15,029 bases of DNA from Candidatus Kerfeldbacteria bacterium (GCA_903867845.1 CAIPSZ010000159.1:1-15029), one strand, 5' to 3'; positions 1-7,326 are shown, counted from the stretch's first letter. Made by a program: numbers and translations. Notes: generated by a model from the sequence alone, not told the origin.

Positions 1-1403
1 CCAAAGAATGGCCACGGCTTGCCGCACGACCCATTTAATTCGATTGTGCCAATGAGTACGGGCTGACCTTGTTCGTGGCGCACTTTAATTTCCCGAACAA
101 TTGCTTCGTACTTGCCGCTTTCAGTTTTGTACACGCTGTCGGCGCTATCTTTGCGAACCATGGGTTTATTCGTCGGCACCGTAATCACGTCAAGACTGTA
201 AATCTTGCTAAACTCCTCTGCTTCGGTTGATGCGGTTCCGGTCATACCCGCAAGCTTGTCGTACATGCGGAAGTAGTTCTGGAAGGTAATCGTGGCAAGG
301 GTTTGCGACTCTTGCTTGATCTCGACACGCTCCTTTGCCTCGATTGCTTGGTGCAGGCCTTCTGAGTACCGACGGCCGAACATGAGCCGACCCGTGAACT
401 CATCAACAATGACCACTTCACCTTCGCGAACGACGTAGTCTCGATCGCGTTTGAATAGCGCAAAGGCTTTCAGGGCCTGCTCTATGTGATGGACCATTTC
501 TACACCACCCGCAGCGTAGACATTTGCCACGCCCAGCCACTTTTCCATTTTCGTTATCCCCTGTTCCGTCAGGGTCGCGGCCCGGAGCTTCTCATCGACG
601 TTGAAGTCTGGGCCATCTTCCAAGCGCTGGACGAGATCAGCGAATTTGTAGTACTGCTCGCTTGGCGTGCTACTGGGACCCGAAATGATGAGCGGGGTTC
701 GCGCTTCGTCGATGAGTATGGAGTCTACTTCGTCGACAATGGCGTACACCAGGTCGCGCTGGACGAGATACTGCTTGTCCGGCACCATGTTATCCCGTAG
801 GTAGTCAAAGCCGTACTCGTTGTTCGTCCCGTAGGTAATGTCTGCACGGTACGCTTCCGCGCGGGGGACAGGTTTGAGCTCGGCAAGCGATTCATCGCCA
901 GGAAAAGTTGGATCGTAGAGGAACGCAGCTTCGTGCTGGATGCTGCCCACGGATAAACCGAGGAAGTGGTAGACCTTCCCCATCCAGCGGGCATCACGTT
1001 TCGCCAGGTAGTCGTTAATCGTCACCACGTGCACGCCTTTGCCAGCGATCGCGTTCAGGTAGCACGGCAGCGTCGCAACCAGGGTTTTCCCTTCACCGGT
1101 TCGCATTTCTGCAATCTTTCCTTGGTGCAGCACAATGCCACCCAAGAGCTGGACATCAAAGTGCCGCTGGCCAAGCGTGCGCTTGGCTGCTTCGCGAACT
1201 AGGGCAAATGCTTCAGGGAGGAGATCATCGAGTGACTCACCCTTCACGTGTCGTTCGAACAGCGCTTTCGTCCGCTGCGGAAAATCCACATCCGGGAGTT
1301 TCTGGATGTCTGGTTCAAGAGCGTTGATCTTGTGGACGATGGGCCACAGGTCATCAACAACCCGTTTATTCGCATCACCAAAAATGGAGGTCAGGAATGC
1401 CAT
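1..1403 (-). CDS. secA: SecA preprotein translocase ATPase, N-terminal part (cut by window edge)
   Basis: Motor ATPase that pushes unfolded secretory proteins through SecYEG at the cytoplasmic membrane. Reading the minus strand from the ATG at 1401-1403 gives 467 complete codons with no stop. The N-terminus (MAFLTSIFGDANKR) is typical of SecA. Visible motifs are Walker A MRTGEGKT (residues 100-107), Walker B VDEVDSIL (around 223-230) followed by IDEARTPLIISGP, MTGTA (387-391) and PTNKPMVRKD (around 412). NBD1, the preprotein cross-linking domain and the start of NBD2 are therefore present; the other half of a usual 800-900 residue protein lies outside. The final dozen residues after GQPVLIGTI do not follow the family pattern SIEKSE (see findings). 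It lies 42 bases downstream of hpf on the same strand; hpf-secA adjacency is common in bacteria. No Shine-Dalgarno motif precedes the ATG. Confidence 0.96.
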   Translation of the reverse strand, partial: MAFLTSIFGDANKRVVDDLWPIVHKINALEPDIQKLPDVDFPQRTKALFERHVKGESLDDLLPEAFALVREAAKRTLGQRHFDVQLLGGIVLHQGKIAEMRTGEGKTLVATLPCYLNAIAGKGVHVVTINDYLAKRDARWMGKVYHFLGLSVGSIQHEAAFLYDPTFPGDESLAELKPVPRAEAYRADITYGTNNEYGFDYLRDNMVPDKQYLVQRDLVYAIVDEVDSILIDEARTPLIISGPSSTPSEQYYKFADLVQRLEDGPDFNVDEKLRAATLTEQGITKMEKWLGVANVYAAGGVEMVHHIEQALKAFALFKRDRDYVVREGEVVIVDEFTGRLMFGRRYSEGLHQAIEAKERVEIKQESQTLATITFQNYFRMYDKLAGMTGTASTEAEEFSKIYSLDVITVPTNKPMVRKDSADSVYKTESGKYEAIVREIKVRHEQGQPVLIGTIELNGSCGKPWPFF

Positions 1404-1445
1404 GGAATGCCTAGCTTGGCAGAATTCTCGAGGAAAAGCAAGGGT

Positions 1446-1769
1446 TTACACGAGGCCGTGATGTCCGGCGCGCTTGGACATCCAGCGATCTTTGGCGTCA
1501 CGGATTTGGCGTTCGAGTTTCTCCACGCAGAGGTCAATGGCTTCGTGCATTTCGGTTGCCTTCTCACCAGCTTTGTACTCGCGGCCACGCCACAGCGCCG
1601 ATGCTTCTACCCGGCAGACGTCACCATGCTTCTTGTTGTGGTCAATGTCGAGCATGACCTTCATGTCGGTGAGCGGCTGGCGACTCAACTTCCGTAAACG
1701 ACCAAACTTTTCCTCAACGTACTCTTCAATACTCGCCGTCAGTTTAAAATCTTTACCGGTAATGATCAT
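1446..1769 (-). CDS. hpf: Ribosome hibernation promoting factor, short form (HPF/RaiA family)
   Basis: Small protein (107 residues) that binds the 30S decoding/mRNA channel and silences ribosomes in slow growth or stress. It opens with MIITGKDFKLTASIEEYVEEK and continues with the family pattern of a beta strand carrying DIDHNKKHGD, then WRGREYKAGEKATEMHEAIDLCVEKL, the long second helix, and a basic tail (KDRWMSKR). The length matches the short HPF/YfiA class; there is no C-terminal dimerisation domain as in long HPF, so 100S dimer formation would need a different mechanism. It starts 9 bases after the murB stop and precedes secA, so murB-hpf-secA look co-transcribed. No Shine-Dalgarno motif is visible; translation may depend on coupling to murB. 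Confidence 0.93.
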   Translation of the reverse strand: MIITGKDFKLTASIEEYVEEKFGRLRKLSRQPLTDMKVMLDIDHNKKHGDVCRVEASALWRGREYKAGEKATEMHEAIDLCVEKLERQIRDAKDRWMSKRAGHHGLV

Positions 1770-1778
1770 ACGTTACAG

Positions 1779-2684
1779 TTAGTTCGATGGAGCGAATCCT
1801 AGGTAGCGCACTTCTTCTTCAAGCTGCACGCCGAGCTGGTCGCGGACCTGCTGCTTGACGTAGCTAATGAGGATGACAATATCTTCTGCGGTTGCCGTGC
1901 CAGTGTTCACGATGAAATTTGCGTGCTCGGGTGATACCATTGCCCCGCCAATTTTCTTGCCCTTTAACCCCGCTTGGTCAATGAGCTTGCCAGCGTGGTT
2001 GTTCGCCGGATTTTTAAATGCGCACCCAGCACACCACGCGCCCTTCGGTTGCCAGCCACGACGCTCGACTACTTCTTTTACCCGAGCTTGTATTTCGGTC
2101 GGCGAACCCGTGGTGAGCTGCAGGGTGCCAGAGAGAATAATGTCGGTCTCCGTGTACTTGAAACGCGTGTACCGGTACGACACATCGAGGTCGGCTTTCG
2201 CACAGGTTCGTACTTCACCTTGCGCATCCAGGTACGTCACGCTCGTTGCGTACTCTGCAATACCATGCCCACCCGTCCCGGCGTTCCCAGCGAGCGCGCC
2301 GCCAAATGATCCTGGAATGCCAACCGCAAATTCGATACCAGTGAAATTCTTCCCAATCGCCGTACGGACGACGCGGCTGAGCACCGTACCAGCGTCAGCA
2401 TCAATCGTGCCATCCTCGCGCACGTCGCATCGCGTTGAGTCAAGGTGAATGATGAGACCCGGGAATCCCGCGTCGGCAACCAGAACATTACTTCCCCCAC
2501 CGAGTGACGCCACGGGTAATTCCGCCGCTCGTGCAAGTCGGACAGCTTGGCTAATAGTCGTCACGTCATTCGATGAAAGAAAGAATGATGCTGGCCCGCC
2601 AACTTGAAAAGTCGTGTGCTTCGCCAACGATTCGTCGAAAAGCATCCCTGGAATCTTCCTAAGTTGTTGGAGGGCGTTTTGCAT
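1779..2684 (-). CDS. murB: UDP-N-acetylenolpyruvoylglucosamine reductase MurB
   Basis: FAD-dependent cytoplasmic enzyme that reduces UDP-GlcNAc-enolpyruvate to UDP-MurNAc, the second committed step of peptidoglycan synthesis. I place the start at the ATG (2682-2684), giving 301 residues; a TTG two codons upstream is in frame but less likely. Motifs, numbered from that TTG: FQVGGPA (28-34), LGGGSNVL (63-70, FAD pyrophosphate loop), GIPGSFGGALAGNAG (124-138), SYRYTRFK (171-178), AGCAFKNP (221-228), LIDQAGLKG, GGAMVSPEHANFIVN, and EEEVRYLG near the C-terminus with the catalytic Glu. The proton-donating residue, Ser in E. coli MurB, is Cys223 here, a variant seen in the family. The YR pair and the short form suggest a type II-like MurB. 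It is divergent from the plus-strand gene at 2761 and separated by it from the murC operon. Confidence 0.96.
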   Translation of the reverse strand: MQNALQQLRKIPGMLFDESLAKHTTFQVGGPASFFLSSNDVTTISQAVRLARAAELPVASLGGGSNVLVADAGFPGLIIHLDSTRCDVREDGTIDADAGTVLSRVVRTAIGKNFTGIEFAVGIPGSFGGALAGNAGTGGHGIAEYATSVTYLDAQGEVRTCAKADLDVSYRYTRFKYTETDIILSGTLQLTTGSPTEIQARVKEVVERRGWQPKGAWCAGCAFKNPANNHAGKLIDQAGLKGKKIGGAMVSPEHANFIVNTGTATAEDIVILISYVKQQVRDQLGVQLEEEVRYLGFAPSN

Positions 2685-2712
2685 TGACAAGTAGAATGGT
2701 ACTTCGTATACT
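2684..2712 (+). promoter_or_regulatory. Strong sigma70-type promoter for the gene at 2761
   Basis: TTGACA at 2684-2689 and TATACT at 2707-2712 are separated by exactly 17 bases, nearly the consensus. The expected start of transcription is near 2719, giving a leader of about 42 bases. The -35 box abuts the murB start codon, and a short AAGTA/TACTT inverted repeat (2689-2693 and 2700-2704) lies in the spacer. Confidence 0.8.
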
Positions 2713-2737
2713 ATAGCGCAATTTCAAAAAATCAAAG
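2710..2737 (-). promoter_or_regulatory. Possible divergent promoter for murB-hpf-secA
   Basis: On the minus strand TATAGT (2715-2710) matches a -10 box in five of six positions and overlaps the plus-strand -10 box by three base pairs. A weak -35 candidate, CTTTGA (2737-2732), lies 16 bases upstream. Transcription would begin near 2703, about 19 bases before the murB ATG. The -35 match is poor, so this is inferred mainly from the symmetric -10. Confidence 0.4.
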
Positions 2738-2750
2738 AACGATCAAATCG

Positions 2751-2755
2751 AGAGG
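2751..2755 (+). promoter_or_regulatory. Ribosome binding site of the gene at 2761
   Basis: AGAGG five bases before the ATG is the clearest Shine-Dalgarno-like motif in the window. It supports the ATG at 2761 as the start, together with the promoter 49 bases upstream. Confidence 0.6.
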
Positions 2756-2760
2756 TATAC

Positions 2761-3816
2761 ATGCACCTTTACATATTACATTTCATACAAATCTACCAAG
2801 ATTTTCTAACGCTGCTCAGGCACCACATTGTCCTAACCGTGGTACTTGCAATATGCACTGGTCTTGTGCTCGGAGTATCATCGTACGGTTCGTACACCTA
2901 CCGACGTGCAAGACGTCGGCAACGACTCGTCAATGATGTGCATAGTAGCGAGATTGAGGAACTTGAGTACCGAGGTTTCTTTTGGCGCATACGAATACGA
3001 AATCTCGCACGCACCGGAAAACTCATCAGTCACGCAACGAACGCACAAGCACCGGCCGCTCGAGCCCAAGGACTACTCCGTGATACTGCGTCCTCTGCAG
3101 ATGGAGTCTTCACGTACTACTTCCCTGAAACTCCATCGAACACCTACCCCATGGGTTTACGTGCTGGGCAGAAGTATGATTTACTCTTTGGCAATCCACC
3201 GGAGTACACCATTCCACTGCTGCTCCATGAAGTGCTGGTGTGGACAAAAGGGTTTTGGTACCCAGCGATAGTTGATGAACAAACGGGGTTTACCGTGCTT
3301 CGGCACACCCTAAAGCGAAGAGTTGCAAGAACGTACTGGCTACGAGGGTATCGGAACATGTACGTCTGTGATTACGTTGCACAAGGTGATGTGCTTGGGT
3401 CAGTTACTCCCATTGGTGAAAAAACCGCCCCCGTGGTGGTTCAAGCGCCAACTGATGGATTCATCTTGGCTTTTGAAGTGCTCCCTTTCACCAATGTCGT
3501 CCCGAGAGCGAATGCACTCTTCCTCGCTCATCCAGATGAAGTGAAAGACATTCACTTTGATGGTGATCGGGCTGGATTCTTTGCTTATCCACCAGGCCAG
3601 CAATCCCCCGTTGGCGCGGTTGTAAAAGCTGGAGCTGTTCTGGCGACAGTTGCTTCAAAGAGTTTCCTAGGTTTTCCGCAAGAAATCCTTGCGCCAGAAG
3701 ACTTACTCGTGGTGAGGCAGTACAAAAATCCTGGTGATCCAGTCCGCTATAAAATGCAGGATGGAACACTTGAGCTCCTCTTTCAGTACATTCCACTTCA
3801 GAAACCCCTTGCCTAA
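2761..3816 (+). CDS. Unrecognised membrane-anchored protein with two lipoyl/biotinyl-like (barrel-sandwich) domains
   Basis: I do not recognise a named family for this 351-residue protein. It has one membrane segment (about 22-42) followed by a very basic stretch (RRARRRQR, 48-55), which by the positive-inside rule puts the long C-terminal part in the cytoplasm. The middle (65-200) is mixed, with many aromatic and basic residues. Two later stretches resemble barrel-sandwich hybrid (lipoyl/biotinyl-like) folds: GDVLGSVTPIGEK through APTDGFILAFEV (about 208-258), and GAVVKAGAVLATV through EILAPEDLLVV and YKNPGDPV (about 285-341). Neither has the EAMKM-type or DKA-type lysine motif, so modification by biotin or lipoate is not indicated. 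The gene has its own promoter and terminator and sits inverted between murB and murC. The first 60 bases look more AT-rich than the neighbours. A structural or adaptor role at the membrane is a guess. Confidence 0.85.
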   Translation: MHLYILHFIQIYQDFLTLLRHHIVLTVVLAICTGLVLGVSSYGSYTYRRARRRQRLVNDVHSSEIEELEYRGFFWRIRIRNLARTGKLISHATNAQAPAARAQGLLRDTASSADGVFTYYFPETPSNTYPMGLRAGQKYDLLFGNPPEYTIPLLLHEVLVWTKGFWYPAIVDEQTGFTVLRHTLKRRVARTYWLRGYRNMYVCDYVAQGDVLGSVTPIGEKTAPVVVQAPTDGFILAFEVLPFTNVVPRANALFLAHPDEVKDIHFDGDRAGFFAYPPGQQSPVGAVVKAGAVLATVASKSFLGFPQEILAPEDLLVVRQYKNPGDPVRYKMQDGTLELLFQYIPLQKPLA

Positions 3817-3835
3817 GGCTTGGGGTTTTCTTTTT
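3802..3835 (+). terminator. Intrinsic terminator embedded in two convergent gene ends
   Basis: AAACCCC (3802-3808) pairs with GGGGTTT (3822-3828); GCC and GGC (3811-3813 and 3817-3819) can pair inside around a TAA loop, with a TT/TT mismatch between the stems. TTTT-C-TTTTT follows, so it terminates plus-strand transcription. The hairpin contains the stop codons of both the plus-strand gene (TAA, 3814-3816) and murC (TAG, 3815-3813). On the minus strand only TTT-C follows, so termination there would be weaker. Confidence 0.8.
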
Positions 3836-5183
3836 GCGCCAGATCGTAGAAGGTGGTGATATCCCCTGCGCCAATGGTCAGGATGACGTCGTTCGGTTGC
3901 ACTATGCTCGCAATTTTAGCAACTGCATCCGGGACAGTGTGCACGTATGTTGCTAGCTGGCCAATGCTCTGCACGATCGCAGGGACATCAGCTTCAGGTC
4001 CACGCTCGCGCCCGGGCACGTCGTACACGTCTGTCATGACCACCGCATCGGCGCGGCGCAAGACAATGGCGAACTGCTCGGCAAAGGCAATCGTCCGGCT
4101 GTGCGTGTGCGGCTGGAACACCACCACGAGGCGTTGCCCTGGGAAAACCTGCCGCGCTGCGTCAATCGTCGCCGCGAGCTCAGTGGGATGGTGGCCGTAG
4201 TCATCAATGATCGTTGCTCCGCGCCATGTCCCCCGGCGTTCAAAGCGGCGCCACGTGCCCGGGAATTCTGCAAGTGCATCGCGCGCAATTTCGAAAGGTA
4301 TGCCAAGACGATGCGCGACGCAGAGCACGGCAAGGGCATCTTGCACATTGTGCGCGCCGTATACTTGGAGCTGTACCGTTCCGGTGTACAAGCCAGCCAC
4401 CGTGAAGGTTGTTCCGGTTGGGGTTACATGGATATTCGAGCCAACCAAATCTGCCTTGGTAAAGCCGAAGGTTTGCACTGGCGCCGCAGATGCGCTGCGA
4501 AGGAGTTCCAAACTTGGATCGTCTGCATTAAGCGTGAGCGATCCTGATGGGAGTATGTGACTCGCAAATGTCTGGAACGCGTGCTGGCTATCCTGCAACG
4601 TTGGGTAGATGTCCACGTGCTCGCGATCCACGTTGAGGACAATTGCGTGCGTTGGGTGGTACAGCAGTATGCCCTGGTTGTACTCATCAGCCTCCAGGAT
4701 GAACTCCTGGCCTTTACCCAGGCGTTCATTCGTATCACCGAAAAGACGTACGCGAGTTCCAACGATGACCGAGGGATCGCGTTTGGCATGGATGAGCACG
4801 TGCGCCAGCATGGCAGTCGTCGTGGACTTACCGTGCGTGCCAGCCACCGCAATGCCAACTTTGCCTTGCAGGAGTTGGTCGAGCGCTTGCGGGTAGCTCA
4901 GGAAGTCAATACTGCGTCGTTCAGCGCTACGGCGTTCAGGATTTCCGGGTTCCGTAGCAACACTGTAGAGAAGCAGGTCGCAATCTTCTGGCACATTGTT
5001 CGCAGTGTGCGGGCCGATGCTAATTACCGCACCATGGTGCTGGAGCCACAGGGTGAGTTGATTTTCCTTCACATCACTACCGCTAACAACTTTCCCCTGC
5101 TCCAAAGCCCACTTCCCGAGCGCGGAAATGCCAATACCACCAATGCCGACTATGTGGATGCGTTTCGCGTCGTGGAGGGTCAT
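3813..5183 (-). CDS. murC: UDP-N-acetylmuramate--L-alanine ligase MurC
   Basis: Cytoplasmic ATP-dependent ligase that adds L-Ala to UDP-MurNAc, the first amino acid of the stem peptide. The start is the ATG at 5181-5183, which overlaps the murG stop as ATGA; a further in-frame ATG at 5234 lies inside murG and is rejected. The 456 residues are full length. Motifs: HIVGIGGIGISALG (10-23, UDP-binding domain), GTHGKSTTT (115-123, ATP P-loop), EADEYNQGIL (164-173), LNVDREHVDIY (183-193), GAHNVQDALA (276-285), WRRFE (311-315), DDYGHHPTE (327-335), FQPHTHSRT (356-364), GAGDI (438-442). EADEYN replaces the common EADESD, and EH replaces the usual DH, so this is a variant MurC; Mpl enzymes also carry EADEY, but the operon position favours MurC. 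It is the last gene of the minus-strand operon, and its final codons lie in a terminator hairpin. Confidence 0.94.
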   Translation of the reverse strand: MTLHDAKRIHIVGIGGIGISALGKWALEQGKVVSGSDVKENQLTLWLQHHGAVISIGPHTANNVPEDCDLLLYSVATEPGNPERRSAERRSIDFLSYPQALDQLLQGKVGIAVAGTHGKSTTTAMLAHVLIHAKRDPSVIVGTRVRLFGDTNERLGKGQEFILEADEYNQGILLYHPTHAIVLNVDREHVDIYPTLQDSQHAFQTFASHILPSGSLTLNADDPSLELLRSASAAPVQTFGFTKADLVGSNIHVTPTGTTFTVAGLYTGTVQLQVYGAHNVQDALAVLCVAHRLGIPFEIARDALAEFPGTWRRFERRGTWRGATIIDDYGHHPTELAATIDAARQVFPGQRLVVVFQPHTHSRTIAFAEQFAIVLRRADAVVMTDVYDVPGRERGPEADVPAIVQSIGQLATYVHTVPDAVAKIASIVQPNDVILTIGAGDITTFYDLAQKENPKP

Positions 5184-6232
5184 AAATACCGTTCGACAAT
5201 CTGTGCGAGGTGCGGTGCGCCGTCGACATCCCACGCGTTCGCCGTTTTTGCCGCCAAGCGTTTGAGCGCACCAGCAGAGGTACAGGAGTGATTGATAATT
5301 TCAGCGAAAACCTGTGGCTCAAGGGTTGCTTCGGCGCAGACGAGCGCGCCATGATCTTCCAAGCTTGCGGCGTTCTGCACCTGGTGGGTACCGGGAAGTG
5401 GCACGATGCACATTGGCTTGCCCAGAGCGATGAGCTCGGCAAGGACATTACTACCAGCACGGGTAATTGCAAAACTCGCGGCTGCGTACAGATCGGCAAG
5501 TGCTGCGTAGGTAAACGGAATTTGCACGTACCCTGGTCGCTGTAGTGCGGGGGCTTTACCGTCACCGGTAATGTGGAGAATTTGAAGTTCAGGGTTAAGG
5601 TACGGCAGAGCTGCGATGAACTTTTGGTTCAAGCCGAGTGCACCGGAACTCCCGCCGATAACTAGGACAACTAGTTTTTCTGGTTGTAGGCCGTACTTTG
5701 CCCAAACTCTTTCCGCATTTCCGCGGTGCAAGTCCAGACGCAAAGCGTACCCCACAATTTCTACGGGTGCCTGCAAGAGTTTCGCTTGGAGGTCAGATGT
5801 GGCGGTTCGCACCGTGCTGGCGCGGGCAATGAGACGGTTTGCGAAACCCAGGGTAGTGTCTTGCTGGTAGAGCAGGATGGGTAAGCGCAAGCGGCGGGCT
5901 GCCCACGCCACTGGTACGGCAACAAAGCTACCGGCAGTTACTACTATCGCTGGTTTGCGCTCTTTGAGTCTCTTCCACGCCACGTACGTCGCCCAGATAA
6001 TGACGGGAATGTCCACGAGGTTTTGCAGGGAAAAGTACCGCCGAAATTTTCCCGAGGGTAGTACGGTTGGCGTAAATCCAGCCTCACGGACGACTTCACC
6101 ATCACGCGCTATTTTCGACACCCAAAAGTCACACTCGACCTCTGGATGATTCTCCTGAACAACTTTTGCGGTTGCGAGGAGCGGGTTGAGCGACCCGAGT
6201 GTCCCGCCACCAACGAAGAGCACGCGACTCAT
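5180..6232 (-). CDS. murG: MurG-type UDP-GlcNAc transferase (lipid II synthesis)
   Basis: GT28-family (GT-B fold) peripheral membrane enzyme that transfers GlcNAc from UDP-GlcNAc to lipid I, forming lipid II. It is 350 residues long. Recognisable parts are the N-terminal loop GGGTLGSLNPLLA (8-20), TAGSFVAVP (99-107), YQQDTTLGFANRL (122-134), the second glycine loop IGGSSGALGLN (192-202), the donor-site motif RAGSNVLAELIALGKP (258-273) and HQVQNA (283-288). The usual first loop GGTGGH is changed and its conserved His is absent. Domain order and operon position (ftsW-murG-murC) still make MurG much the best call. Start ATG 6230-6232 overlaps the ftsW stop (ATGA) and its own stop overlaps the murC start (ATGA), which suggests translational coupling in the absence of Shine-Dalgarno motifs. 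Confidence 0.93.
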   Translation of the reverse strand: MSRVLFVGGGTLGSLNPLLATAKVVQENHPEVECDFWVSKIARDGEVVREAGFTPTVLPSGKFRRYFSLQNLVDIPVIIWATYVAWKRLKERKPAIVVTAGSFVAVPVAWAARRLRLPILLYQQDTTLGFANRLIARASTVRTATSDLQAKLLQAPVEIVGYALRLDLHRGNAERVWAKYGLQPEKLVVLVIGGSSGALGLNQKFIAALPYLNPELQILHITGDGKAPALQRPGYVQIPFTYAALADLYAAASFAITRAGSNVLAELIALGKPMCIVPLPGTHQVQNAASLEDHGALVCAEATLEPQVFAEIINHSCTSAGALKRLAAKTANAWDVDGAPHLAQIVERYL

Positions 6233-7326
6233 ACGCGGACGGTTTTTGATGCGTTGAGCAGAATGCCAACGCCGACGAGTGAAATAACTAATGAAGAGCC
6301 GCCATTAGAAATGAATGGGAGTGGTTCACCAGTGAGTGGCAGCAACGAGGTAAGTGCGCCGATGTTCACGAACGCCTGAATGGTAAACCACGACACGATA
6401 CCGATCATGAGTAGCCGGGTACTCGGGTCAGACGCGCGACGAGCAAGGGTGACGCCACGCCAGAGGATGCCGACGTACAGCGCGATAATGCAAAGGCTTA
6501 GGATGAACCCAAGCTCTTCTGCAGCTATCGCGAAAATGGAGTCACCAGCAGATTCGGGTAAGTAGTTGAACTTCTGAATCGAGTGGCCCAAACCCCGTCC
6601 GAATATCCCGCCACTACCAATAGCCAAGAGTGATTGGTTAATGTGGTACGCCGTGCCCTGCGTGTCTTTCCCAGGATTCAGGAACACGGTGAGGCGGGCG
6701 GCGCGGTACGGTGCAATTTGAATGATGAGCACGAGCCCAGCCACGAAGAGCATGGCAATCCAAAGGAAGTGCTTGAACGGTGCGCCCGCGGCAAAGTACA
6801 GCACCATGCCAATACCGAGAATGACAATTGCTGTTCCCAGGTCTGGCTGCATGATGAGGATGACGCATATTGTTCCCAGCAGCGCGAGCAGCGGGATGAG
6901 CGCTTTTTTCGGTTCCTCAAATTGCTGCTGCTTCTGAATGAGCCAGGTACTTAGGAAGAGTACCAGAGCGAGCTTGACGAGCTCGGACGGTTGGAAGAAG
7001 AACCCGCCAATGAGAATCCACCGTTTCGCACCAAGGAGTTGCGTCCCAATGTGAGGGATAAATGGGAGAATACTTAGGAATATGCTTCCGACGAGGAGCG
7101 GCAGGTACCACTTTCGGAGCTTGTCTAAGTTCAGCCGCATCACCAGCACCATCAACAGCAAGCCGATGAGCAGGGCAATGATTTGCTTCTTGAGCATGGC
7201 GTTGGGGTCGCCCAGGCTTTGGAATGACTCAACCGAACTTGCGGAAGACAAGACAATAATCCCAAATGTGCAAATGGTCAGGAAGAGCGCGAGGAGGACG
7301 GAATCTGGGCGGCGGAGTGCGGTCAT
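6229..7326 (-). CDS. ftsW: SEDS-family septal peptidoglycan glycosyltransferase FtsW
   Basis: Polytopic membrane enzyme that polymerises lipid II into glycan strands during division, working with a class B penicillin-binding protein (none in this window). The 365 residues hold about ten hydrophobic segments. SEDS motifs: GAKRWI (99-104), FQPSELVKLAL (111-121), MQPDLGTA (159-166), HINQSLLAIGSGGIFGRGLG (228-247), LPESAGDSIFAIAAEELGF (256-274) with the likely catalytic Asp262, and PLTGEPLPFISNGGSS (330-345). RodA is the alternative SEDS protein, but the position between murD and murG identifies FtsW. Its start (ATG 7324-7326) overlaps the stop of pgeF-murD as ATGA, and its stop overlaps the murG start the same way. 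Confidence 0.95.
   Translation of the reverse strand: MTALRRPDSVLLALFLTICTFGIIVLSSASSVESFQSLGDPNAMLKKQIIALLIGLLLMVLVMRLNLDKLRKWYLPLLVGSIFLSILPFIPHIGTQLLGAKRWILIGGFFFQPSELVKLALVLFLSTWLIQKQQQFEEPKKALIPLLALLGTICVILIMQPDLGTAIVILGIGMVLYFAAGAPFKHFLWIAMLFVAGLVLIIQIAPYRAARLTVFLNPGKDTQGTAYHINQSLLAIGSGGIFGRGLGHSIQKFNYLPESAGDSIFAIAAEELGFILSLCIIALYVGILWRGVTLARRASDPSTRLLMIGIVSWFTIQAFVNIGALTSLLPLTGEPLPFISNGGSSLVISLVGVGILLNASKTVRV

Noticed and set aside
1422..1432. Overlapping EcoRI and XhoI sites (GAATTC and CTCGAG) between secA and hpf, suggesting a cloning junction
   Set aside because: Flanking genes are intact and in a common order; two six-base sites in 15 kb by chance is unremarkable.
1404..1445. Short inverted repeat TGCC/GGCA between hpf and secA as a terminator
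   Set aside because: Only four paired bases and no T-run; hpf and secA are more likely co-transcribed.
1248..1697. 149-codon plus-strand frame crossing the secA and hpf region
   Set aside because: It runs antisense through two well-recognised genes and their gap, and shows no domain.
4557..5291. Long open frame on the plus strand opposite murC and the end of murG (244 codons)
   Set aside because: It is antisense to strongly conserved MurC motifs, has no recognisable domain and no ribosome binding site.
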